Assembly: GCA_011052285.1 (NCBI GenBank) | Contig: DRJH01000074.1 | Location: 1-12,720 of the forward strand | Origin: Gammaproteobacteria bacterium | GTDB taxonomy: Bacteria > Pseudomonadota > Gammaproteobacteria > Arenicellales > DRJH01 | Length of the DNA stretch: 12,720 nt | Reading direction: 5' to 3' | Shown here: positions 6,335 to 12,720 of the stretch, in pieces | Layout of the letters: each line of letters begins with the position of its first letter | Position numbering within the stretch: position 1 is the stretch's first letter | Translations under genes and position numbers: made by a program | Notes under the pieces: model-generated | Told to the model about the DNA's origin: nothing | Database searches by the model: none | Seen by the model: only the letters and a program-made list of their open reading frames with translations

Positions 6335-8362
6335 TTATGCCGGGTTGACGGTAACAGAAGATGTAGCTAACTGTGCCGATTTGCGTTGTTCTGTGTGGTA
6401 TAAATTTACTGCCCGCCGTCTAACACGAGCCCAGAACAAACGCTCTGTACCAATAATCTGGCGCAAGGAATTACGCCGGTAACGGCGCATAAACCGAAAC
6501 AGATCGCGCTGGCTAAGTCCCATGTCCATGCTCGAATAATAAAGACCGGCGATGTCCTTGATGGACCATCGTTTAGGCGTGCTGCGACGTATTTGCATGC
6601 GATGCAGGTCAATCAAGAATACCCTCGGAGTGTTGGAGTTGCCCATGTCCGCACAGGAAAGCAGGAAATGGCATAGATAAAAGTCCCTGTGGTTTGCCCC
6701 GTTGCTGTGAATCGCATGGGCAATATCCGCGAGGCGGTTAATCAATGAGCGTTTGAACACCAGGTCCTGGCCCCTGAGCTGCTTGCCAACCCAGTTTTGA
6801 CGGCAAAAATCCTCCAGGCTAATAGTATCTGTCAAGTCCTCGGTCAACATAAAAGATTGGCGCCTGGCGGGATTCAAACCGGTGATACCATAACCTGCGG
6901 CAGTGAGGGTATCGACGCCGATACGTTTTAAGTGATGAATACCGTGCCATTCATTTCTGGCACCCAATACCGGGAGTCGCAGATAGGACAGATTTTTAAA
7001 GATTTCCGCCCAACCGACACCAAAATGGGCCTTGAGAAAATACTGTTTGCCACCAATTGCCGTCTTTACCGTACGTCGCCCTGGTGCCTTTCGGACACTT
7101 TCTCCATTGATATGAAGAATGGTTGACAGGCTTGATTTCTCAGGCAGAGCGTGGCGAATATCCGGCCGAAGGTACATATTAATGGGTAGGTTTTCGTGGT
7201 TATCGATTTGGCAATGTACGTTTGCAGCATCCGCTTGCTGCCTCTCGGTCGACCAATGTTCAATCTGGTCCATTGCGGCCTCAGGCATTTGATACAGGTC
7301 ACCGTTTTGTGCATAGCGCAAGCCATTGTGTTGCCAATATTCGCGCTGTGGCGATTCAAGCATCTGTAGTAAGCGCTGATTTAATATCGATTGCTCAAAC
7401 GGGGAATGCAGAACACTGCCGGCATTTGCACGTTCGATATGGGGAGCATAGCCACATACATCGGTTGCCAGTACTGGCAGTCCTGCAGTAATCGCTTCCA
7501 GGAGCACAGTCCCGGTATTCTCATGGTAGGCTGGGTGAATAAGTAAGTCACCGGCAGTCAGCAGACATTCCACATCGGACCTACCACCCAGAAAAATAAC
7601 CTTCCTGTCGACTCGATAGCGTCTGGCCAGCTTGCGAAAAGGTACTTCGTTATCTTCTCCAATAACCAGGAGTCGGGTATTATTTCTCAGCTTGTCAGGT
7701 AAGCCAGCCAGGGCCAGAATAGCGCGATCAAGGCCCTTGGTTTTAAAGCCCGAACCAATAAATAGCAATACCTGTAACTTTGCATCCAGTTGCAGTTGCT
7801 GCCGGGTTTCTTTTCTTATCGGGACAGGGTCTTTCAATAGTTTTCGATTCGGATCAAGTGTCGGTGGCAACAGGTGAAAACGCTCTTCCGGAGTCAGATA
7901 AAATTGCTGATAAACAGATTTTTCCCGCTCAGAAATAGACAAGATGCGGGTTTTTGATTGTAGGCCAAACACGGACTTCTCAAAATGATGACGGTATTGG
8001 AAGCGGGGTGTAAGTCGGTATAAGTGGCCATATTGAGGTGCGGCGCGGCCGATATAACAATAATCGGCACCATAATAGATATCCAAACCCGGCATTTTGT
8101 TAAAACCGATCACAGCATCAAACTTTTGGCCAAGCAAGGCATGACGCAGGTGGCGGTGGAATAAGGCACAACGGGAGTGGTTGGTCAGCGCCCGTACCGG
8201 TAGAACATGGACGCTGGCATTCTCGCAGGGTTTATCCTGCCACTCTCCGGTAAAGATATCGACCTGATGCCGACGTTGCTTACAAACCTGGAGAATCCGC
8301 AGCATGTCACGTGACAGGCCGCTATAAGGGAAGTGCTTGTATAGGCAAAAAGCGAATTTCAT
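6335..8362 (-). CDS. Fused LPS core glucosyltransferase I and core heptose kinase (WaaG-WaaP)
   Basis: One uninterrupted 675-residue frame joins two enzymes that are normally separate. Residues 1 to about 370 are WaaG/RfaG, a GT-B family 4 glycosyltransferase that adds the first outer-core hexose to heptose II. They show an early SGLSRD, a LFIGSGFKTKG block near 200-210 and the E-x7-E nucleotide-sugar motif at E281/E289 (HENTGTVLLEA). Residues about 371-395 are a polar linker. Residues 396-675 are WaaP/RfaP, the heptose I kinase, with K444 in KQYFLKAHFG, the catalytic loop NHRDFYLCHFLL (D560) and LIDLH at 583-587. Each half has about full length. ATG 8360-8362 is preferred over the adjacent in-frame GTG. 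It starts 4 bases after the waaC stop. Methionine 396 (7175-7177) lacks a Shine-Dalgarno, which argues against a separate waaP start. Confidence 0.93.
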   Translation of the reverse strand: MKFAFCLYKHFPYSGLSRDMLRILQVCKQRRHQVDIFTGEWQDKPCENASVHVLPVRALTNHSRCALFHRHLRHALLGQKFDAVIGFNKMPGLDIYYGADYCYIGRAAPQYGHLYRLTPRFQYRHHFEKSVFGLQSKTRILSISEREKSVYQQFYLTPEERFHLLPPTLDPNRKLLKDPVPIRKETRQQLQLDAKLQVLLFIGSGFKTKGLDRAILALAGLPDKLRNNTRLLVIGEDNEVPFRKLARRYRVDRKVIFLGGRSDVECLLTAGDLLIHPAYHENTGTVLLEAITAGLPVLATDVCGYAPHIERANAGSVLHSPFEQSILNQRLLQMLESPQREYWQHNGLRYAQNGDLYQMPEAAMDQIEHWSTERQQADAANVHCQIDNHENLPINMYLRPDIRHALPEKSSLSTILHINGESVRKAPGRRTVKTAIGGKQYFLKAHFGVGWAEIFKNLSYLRLPVLGARNEWHGIHHLKRIGVDTLTAAGYGITGLNPARRQSFMLTEDLTDTISLEDFCRQNWVGKQLRGQDLVFKRSLINRLADIAHAIHSNGANHRDFYLCHFLLSCADMGNSNTPRVFLIDLHRMQIRRSTPKRWSIKDIAGLYYSSMDMGLSQRDLFRFMRRYRRNSLRQIIGTERLFWARVRRRAVNLYHTEQRKSAQLATSSVTVNPA

Positions 8363-8366
8363 CACC

Positions 8367-9431
8367 CTATGATACCGCTGTCGGTAGCTGCTGGCGAATC
8401 AACTGTTGTAGTGCCGCAAAAACAGTGGCTGGTGCCAAAGCTGCGCCACATGGAGGGTACTGACTTTTCGAAATTATTTGCTGGCACTGTCGGTGTAGAC
8501 AAGGTGCACAGGGATAAGAAACCGCCAGGTGCCGTTGCCCAGGGCCCACGGTGCCGGTTCGCTGTGGGTCGGTAGCCAGGTAAAGACTGATACAGGGCGT
8601 ACCCACTGCGGCGGCGAGGTGACCGGGGCCGGTATCTACCGCCACTGCCGCGGTATTTTGCACCAGAACCTGCGCCAGTTGACCAAGTGAAAGGGCCGGT
8701 AGAATGGTTGCATCCGGGGTATTCTCGACAATCGCCATCGCAACCTGGCGTTCGGCTGGACTACCCCAGGCACAGTACACCGGATAACCGGCAGCGGACA
8801 ACAGACTTGCCAGGGTTTTCCAGGAAGATACCGGCCATTGCTTGGAAGGCCAGGTAGTGCCATGGAGCAATACGATACCTGGTTTTGAGTAGACCCCTGG
8901 TGGGAGCACTGCTAGCCGTAATGGATCGATACCATATCGGGCATCGGCCTGTGGCAGATCATAGCCCAGGGATTGGCTAAAAAGACACCGCAAACGCCGG
9001 ACCGCATTATACTGCCACGATACCGCTATTTTATTGTTGTAGATGAGTGAGGCCAGAGGTTCGCGCGCAGATTGGCGATCCAGGCCGGACACCCTGCCTT
9101 TTGCGGCCAGGCCAAGCAAGGCGCTTTTCATTAAGCCCTGGGCATCGATAATTTGGTCATACCGCTGCTGACGCAATTGCCCAAAAAATTTTCTCAGATC
9201 ACCAGTAAAACCACTTTTCCATGCGCCGTCTTTCCATGCGTTGCGCCAGCGCCGTAGAGCGACCGGAATAACCCGGTCTACGGCTGGATGCCAGCCCGGA
9301 ATTTCGCTATAGTTTTCTTCCACCAGCCAGTCAATTTCCAGTTTTTTTCCGGATGTAGCAGCATCAGTGATTGCCGGTAGAGTGTGCAGAACATCTCCCA
9401 ATGATGAGGTTTTAATGATCAGCAGACGCAT
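8367..9431 (-). CDS. waaC: LPS heptosyltransferase I WaaC
   Basis: It transfers the first L,D-heptose from ADP-heptose to Kdo2-lipid A on the cytoplasmic face of the inner membrane (GT family 9). The N-terminus MRLLIIKTSSLGDVLHTLPA is characteristic of WaaC, with D13 as the likely catalytic base. HGTTWPSKQWP at 190-200 carries the lysine expected to contact ADP-heptose (K197), and VDTGPGHLAAA at 265-275 is the nucleotide-binding block. At 354 residues it is longer than the roughly 320 of the E. coli enzyme. Near the end it has a C-x2-C-x4-C-x11-C cluster (C308, C311, C316, C328). The ATG at 9429-9431 lies inside waaF, a 20-base overlap, so the two are probably translationally coupled. Confidence 0.95.
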   Translation of the reverse strand: MRLLIIKTSSLGDVLHTLPAITDAATSGKKLEIDWLVEENYSEIPGWHPAVDRVIPVALRRWRNAWKDGAWKSGFTGDLRKFFGQLRQQRYDQIIDAQGLMKSALLGLAAKGRVSGLDRQSAREPLASLIYNNKIAVSWQYNAVRRLRCLFSQSLGYDLPQADARYGIDPLRLAVLPPGVYSKPGIVLLHGTTWPSKQWPVSSWKTLASLLSAAGYPVYCAWGSPAERQVAMAIVENTPDATILPALSLGQLAQVLVQNTAAVAVDTGPGHLAAAVGTPCISLYLATDPQRTGTVGPGQRHLAVSYPCAPCLHRQCQQIISKSQYPPCGAALAPATVFAALQQLIRQQLPTAVS

Positions 9432-10464
9432 GTTCAGGGGGCTTTGGGAGTTGTTCCAACGCTTCGATCACCTGTTGCGGCACCAGTTTCTGCAAGCAGT
9501 GATGGTGCTGCAGAGGGCATTGACGCTTGAAACACGGGCTACAGTCCAACATTCGGCGCAGTAGTACACATGATGTACCCAAGGGTGGCGTAGTATCGGG
9601 GCTGGAAGAGCCATAGAGTGCGACCAGTGGACGCTGCAGGGCCGCAGCGATATGCATTAATCCGGAGTCATTGCTGACCACAGCCTGACATAGTGCCAGC
9701 ATGTCTATGGCTTGCAACAAGCTGGTTTTGCCGCATAGATTGGTTGTTGGTACCACAGATTGGACCTCGATCTGTTGTGCGAAAGCGGCATCCCGACCGG
9801 AACCAAACAACCATATCGACCAGCCGCGTCGGCTGAATTCACGGGCAACAGTGGCGTAATGCTCGGCGGGCCACTGCTTGGAAGGGCCAAATTCCGCCCC
9901 TGGACACAAACCTAAAACAGGTTTCGTTGGGGCCGTGAAATCCAGAGCACGCAGTGCCTTGGCCTGTGTGGTAGCCGTGCTCCGTAATCGTGGCCAGGGT
10001 AGATCAGCCAATTTAGGCACAGGTACGCCCGCCGGAGAAGCCAATGCGGCAAACCGCTGCACAGTTGTTGGCAAGGCTATTTTATCCAGTTTGCGTGGTT
10101 CGGTCAGCAACAACCAACGCTGCTCACCAAGATAGCCTATACGCTGAGGGATACCCGCAAGAGCAGGGATAAGTGCAGATTTCCAGGAGCCCGGAAGGAC
10201 CAGTGCCTGGGAAAAGTGCCGTTTGCGCAGTGACTTTGCCAACCTGAAACGGCCTGGAAAATTCATCTCACCATGTGCGAAGGGCAGTTCGATGCCACGA
10301 TCAACACCGGGCATGCGGGATACGAGCGGCAAGGTCCAGAGTGGTGCCAGAACAGCAATCCGGGTGTCTGTTGCAGACTTGATTTGCTGGATCAGACTGT
10401 GACACATGACCATGTCGCCAACCCAGGCCGAACCCACCACCAGAGTGCTGTGGGGGTGTGTCAT
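9412..10464 (-). CDS. waaF: LPS heptosyltransferase II WaaF
   Basis: It adds the second inner-core heptose to heptose I from ADP-heptose (GT family 9, GT-B fold). The 350-residue length is normal. Motifs are SAWVGDMVM near 12-20 (D17), the WaaF-type CPGAEFGPSKQWP at 187-199 and SNDSGLMHIAAA at 264-275. A cysteine cluster C308-x2-C-x4-C-x6-C323 follows, as in many bacterial heptosyltransferases. The ATG at 10462-10464 lies 30 bases after the zf-CHCC stop and has no strong Shine-Dalgarno. No better start is in view. It is the first LPS gene of the cluster and overlaps waaC by 20 bases. Confidence 0.95.
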   Translation of the reverse strand: MTHPHSTLVVGSAWVGDMVMCHSLIQQIKSATDTRIAVLAPLWTLPLVSRMPGVDRGIELPFAHGEMNFPGRFRLAKSLRKRHFSQALVLPGSWKSALIPALAGIPQRIGYLGEQRWLLLTEPRKLDKIALPTTVQRFAALASPAGVPVPKLADLPWPRLRSTATTQAKALRALDFTAPTKPVLGLCPGAEFGPSKQWPAEHYATVAREFSRRGWSIWLFGSGRDAAFAQQIEVQSVVPTTNLCGKTSLLQAIDMLALCQAVVSNDSGLMHIAAALQRPLVALYGSSSPDTTPPLGTSCVLLRRMLDCSPCFKRQCPLQHHHCLQKLVPQQVIEALEQLPKPPEHASADH

Positions 10465-10494
10465 GGTTATTTATGAGGTAACGATAAGTAAGTT

Positions 10495-10725
10495 TTAGAA
10501 ACCACCGGGGCTGGCTTTTTTCAGGGTATATAACGTACCGCAGTAGGGACAGCGCACCTCACCGGTTTTTTCCAGCGGCAAAAACACCCTGGGATGTGAA
10601 TTCCACAAGGGCATGCGATCAGTCGGGCAGTGTAACGGCAAATCTTCGGCACCGATTTCCTGACACGCGAACTGATTGGGTTTATCAGCAGCTGAAGCCG
10701 TCAGATGAATAGTTTGGATGTTCAT
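10495..10725 (-). CDS. Small zinc-finger (zf-CHCC) protein
   Basis: This 76-residue cytoplasmic protein has the zf-CHCC pattern: C33 in LHCP, H44 in SHPRVFL, and C59/C62 in RCPYCGTLY. The same zinc site occurs in the mitochondrial complex I subunit NDUFS6, but the bacterial role is not established. The motif and length are typical of the small proteins found between ilvE and waaF in several gammaproteobacteria. ATG at 10723-10725 has a modest AGG about 9 bases upstream. It appears to be the first gene after the promoter at 10749-10776, so it would lead the LPS transcript. A further cysteine, C21, precedes the zinc site. The fold assignment is good; the function is unknown. Confidence 0.85.
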   Translation of the reverse strand: MNIQTIHLTASAADKPNQFACQEIGAEDLPLHCPTDRMPLWNSHPRVFLPLEKTGEVRCPYCGTLYTLKKASPGGF

Positions 10726-10748
10726 ATGGGCAAACCTGTGTAGAGTGG

Positions 10749-10776
10749 ATTATAAAGATACGCGTCGTACCGTCAG
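10749..10776 (-). promoter_or_regulatory. Predicted sigma-70 promoter for the zf-CHCC/waa operon
   Basis: On the minus strand a perfect TATAAT (complement of 10749-10754) lies 16 bases downstream of CTGACG (complement of 10771-10776, four of six matches to TTGACA). Transcription would start near 10742 and leave a leader of about 17 bases before the zf-CHCC ATG. The -35 box overlaps the ilvE stop codon at 10773-10775. The perfect -10 box makes it credible, but this is prediction only. Confidence 0.45.
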
Positions 10777-11690
10777 ACAAAATCCAGCCATTCATCATGA
10801 GTACCTTCACCTTTGACACTGGCAAAATACAGTTGCTGTGCCTGTTCGGTAATCGGCCCACGGAAACCCTCACCAATCTGGCGATTGTCCAGCTCACGGA
10901 TAGGCGTGACTTCGGCCGCAGTGCCGGTAAAAAAAGCTTCATCAGCGATATACACTTCGTCGCGAGTGATCTGTTTTTCGATGACGGTAAAACCGACTTC
11001 TTGCAACAGTGTCATGACGGTGCGGCGGCTGATACCATCCAGTGAGGAAGACAGTGATGGGGTGTAGACTGTGCCGTCTCGTACGATAAAAATATTTTCG
11101 CCACTGCCTTCCATCACGAAGCCCTGATGATCCAGAAACAAGGCTTCATCATAGCCGCAGCTAATCGCCTCCTGTAATCCAAGTATGGAATTGATGTAGT
11201 TTCCGGAAGCCTTGGCCCGGCACATGGCGGAGTTGACATGGTGGCGTGTGTAGGAGGAGGTTCGGATCCGAATGCCCTGGGTCATGCCTTCTTCACCGAG
11301 GTAGGAACCCCACTCCCAGCAGGCGATACCAACATGGGAAGATAATTTGTCAGCGCGCAATCCCACACCTTCGGTACCATAGTAAACCAATGGTCGGATG
11401 TAAGCAGATTGTAGCTTATTTTCCCGAACGACCAATCGCTGTGCTTCATCGAGTACATTGGCATCATAGCGAGGTTTCATGCCCAGTATTTTTGCAGACT
11501 GAAGTAGGCGGCGACTATGGTCATGGAGTCTGAAAATTGCCGTTCCACGAGTCGTCTCATAAGCTCGCAGACCCTCGAATACGGCTACTCCGTAGTGCAA
11601 CGAATGAGTAAGAATATGTACATTGGCCTCACGCCAGGGCACGAGTTCACCATCCATCCAGATCACACCGTCACGATCAGCAAAAGACAT
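10773..11690 (-). CDS. ilvE: Branched-chain amino acid aminotransferase
   Basis: This class IV PLP transaminase interconverts leucine, isoleucine and valine with their 2-oxo acids, using glutamate/2-oxoglutarate. From the ATG at 11688-11690 the protein has 305 residues, near the usual 307-309. It shows the N-terminal WMDGELVPWREANVH, HYGVAVFEGLRAY at 32-44, the PLP lysine K160 in CRAKASGNYINS, EGSGENIFIV and FFTGTAAEVTPI. The frame is open to 11798, but the extra 36 residues are unlike the family. A GGAG lies 9 bases before the chosen ATG, which decides the start. It follows glnE with a gap of 111 bases, an order conserved in pseudomonads. Confidence 0.96.
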   Translation of the reverse strand: MSFADRDGVIWMDGELVPWREANVHILTHSLHYGVAVFEGLRAYETTRGTAIFRLHDHSRRLLQSAKILGMKPRYDANVLDEAQRLVVRENKLQSAYIRPLVYYGTEGVGLRADKLSSHVGIACWEWGSYLGEEGMTQGIRIRTSSYTRHHVNSAMCRAKASGNYINSILGLQEAISCGYDEALFLDHQGFVMEGSGENIFIVRDGTVYTPSLSSSLDGISRRTVMTLLQEVGFTVIEKQITRDEVYIADEAFFTGTAAEVTPIRELDNRQIGEGFRGPITEQAQQLYFASVKGEGTHDEWLDFV

Positions 11691-11699
11691 CTTCTTAAA

Positions 11700-11703
11700 C
11701 TCC
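11700..11703 (-). promoter_or_regulatory. Ribosome binding site deciding the ilvE start
   Basis: The minus strand reads GGAG (complement of CTCC at 11700-11703) with a 9-base spacer to the ATG at 11690. It supports the 305-residue protein over the 341-residue open frame. Confidence 0.6.
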
Positions 11704-11749
11704 GGTAATATGGGTTCCACAGCACAATCCTGCCGCTGTATGTGTGTGA

Positions 11750-11779
11750 AGTATACCGAAAACTGCCAGTCCTTGGGAA
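11750..11779 (-). promoter_or_regulatory. Possible ilvE promoter
   Basis: On the minus strand TATACT (complement of 11750-11755) lies 18 bases downstream of TTCCCA (complement of 11774-11779, four of six matches to TTGACA). It would give a leader of about 50 bases before ilvE. The -35 match is weak and the spacer is long, so ilvE could instead be transcribed from upstream of glnE. Confidence 0.3.
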
Positions 11780-11797
11780 TGACTGAAATCTCAGTCA
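11780..11797. repeat. Short perfect inverted repeat between glnE and ilvE
   Basis: The minus strand reads TGACTGAGATTTCAGTCA: two perfect 7-base arms around a 4-base loop, beginning 4 bases after the glnE stop. No T-tract follows, so it is not a standard terminator. It directly abuts the predicted ilvE -35 box and could be an operator or a 3'-end hairpin. Chance occurrence is possible at this size. Confidence 0.35.
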
Positions 11798-11801
11798 CAA
11801 C

Positions 11802-12720
11802 TCACAGATCACGGAATACCTGTTCCCAGGCTTGTACAATCCGCTGTCTTGAGCAATCAAGGCCAGGGTCTTCGACTAGGGGAGGTTTTTCGTGCAGCTT
11901 CAAGTGTTGCTCCAGACCTAAGTAGTTACGGTAGGTTTCACGCAAGGTACTGGCTAAGGTAACGTCGATTGCCCCTGTACTCGCCAGTGCATCCAGCAGA
12001 TCAATAGTACTGCGAGGGATAATAACTTGTGGCCATCGAGCCGCATACACCAGCACCAGATATTGCACCATGAATTCGATATCAACAATACCGCCACTGC
12101 CATGCTTTAGATCAAAACATCCAGCTGAGCTGCGATCACGATGCTGGCGCATTTGTTCGCGCATCTTGCAGATATCTTTTCCCAGCCGACGGCGGTCGCG
12201 ACTCTGACACAACACTTTCTTGCGTATTTTCTCGAAACGCTCCGTCAAGGAGGTCTGTGCTCCCAATACGCGAGCCCTGACCAATGCCTGGTGCTCCCAG
12301 GTCCAGGCCTGCTGCAGCTGGTATTGCGCAAAGGCATCAAAACTCGTGATTAAGGTACCGGAATTGCCGCTGGGGCGCAGGCGCATATCCAGCTCATAGG
12401 TTTGTCCACCCTGGGTGCGCAGGGTAATCAGGTGAATAATACGTTGTACCTGGCGGGAAAAACGATATTGTGTCTGCGCTTCATCCGTATTCTCCTCACA
12501 GGTTTCGTACAAAAACACGATGTCCAGATCGGAGCTGTAACCCAGCTCATAACCACCGAGCTTGCCATAGGCAACGATCGCCAGTGCCGGCAACGTACCA
12601 TTTGCACAACGTTGTGGCAAGAACTTCTGTGCCAGGGAGTGCCGGGCCAATACAATGCATTGACAGAGAATCGCTTCGGCGATGACTGCCAGTTGTGTGC
12701 CGGTGCATTGTGGCGGGCGA
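11802..12720 (-). CDS. glnE: Bifunctional glutamine synthetase adenylyltransferase/deadenylase, C-terminal part
   Basis: GlnE adds AMP to, and removes it from, glutamine synthetase in response to PII, controlling nitrogen assimilation. The window holds the last 305 or so residues of a protein usually about 950 long. The frame stays open to the right edge, so the 5' part lies outside. The nucleotidyltransferase signature GKLGGYELGYSSDLDIVFLY is clear, with the metal-binding DLD. It is followed by ELDMRLRPSGNSGTL, WTWEHQALVRARV and GGIVDIEFMVQYLVL. By comparison with E. coli GlnE this is the C-terminal domain, which carries the adenylylating activity. The fragment appears intact and ends at TGA 11802-11804. 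The next gene is ilvE. Confidence 0.95.
   Translation of the reverse strand, partial: RPPQCTGTQLAVIAEAILCQCIVLARHSLAQKFLPQRCANGTLPALAIVAYGKLGGYELGYSSDLDIVFLYETCEENTDEAQTQYRFSRQVQRIIHLITLRTQGGQTYELDMRLRPSGNSGTLITSFDAFAQYQLQQAWTWEHQALVRARVLGAQTSLTERFEKIRKKVLCQSRDRRRLGKDICKMREQMRQHRDRSSAGCFDLKHGSGGIVDIEFMVQYLVLVYAARWPQVIIPRSTIDLLDALASTGAIDVTLASTLRETYRNYLGLEQHLKLHEKPPLVEDPGLDCSRQRIVQAWEQVFRDL

Noticed and set aside
6338..7177. Separate waaP gene starting at the internal ATG
   Set aside because: There is no Shine-Dalgarno before it, and the upstream frame runs through without a stop, so a fusion is the simpler reading.
11691..11798. Longer N-terminus for IlvE
   Set aside because: The extra 36 residues are not family-like, and a GGAG precedes the internal ATG at 11690.

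Overview
This window reads as a gammaproteobacterial chromosome of medium base composition, judged by eye. The strongest clue is the conserved order glnE, ilvE, a zf-CHCC protein, waaF, waaC, waaG, waaP and an extra sugar kinase. That is the lipopolysaccharide core neighbourhood known from Pseudomonas and related gammaproteobacteria. I cannot name a genus from the sequence alone.

Layout. Positions 1 to about 2000 form a decayed accessory segment. It holds the frameshifted 3' end of a phage-type integrase (1-266), an intact Fic AMP-transferase (391-1569), and two abutting gene scraps: one from an RND efflux pump (about 1574-1735) and one from a metallophosphoesterase (about 1732-1989). Positions 2001-4014 on the minus strand hold a compact housekeeping set in transcription order gloA, tatD, tcdA. 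The divergent gap 4015-4201 carries an 86-base element made of two inverted copies of a palindromic repeat, like a REPIN or a small MITE. On the plus strand, 4202-5569 is a stand-alone trpB2-type tryptophan synthase beta gene, which converges on the LPS operon.

From the right edge leftwards, all on the minus strand, come the 3' end of glnE, then ilvE, the zf-CHCC gene, waaF, waaC, a single-frame fusion of waaG and waaP, and a Kdo/WaaP-like small-molecule kinase. A plausible sigma-70 promoter overlaps the ilvE stop codon and would drive the zf-CHCC gene and the LPS genes. The LPS genes overlap or are separated by only a few bases, so they look like one transcript.

Together WaaC and WaaF add the two inner-core heptoses, the WaaG half adds the first outer-core hexose, and the WaaP half and the last kinase phosphorylate core sugars. 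The most unusual points are the in-frame WaaG-WaaP fusion, the inverted repeat pair placed immediately upstream of the gloA ribosome binding site, and the junction of unrelated gene fragments next to Fic. I see no clear undescribed multi-gene system. No tRNA, rRNA or CRISPR array was recognised.
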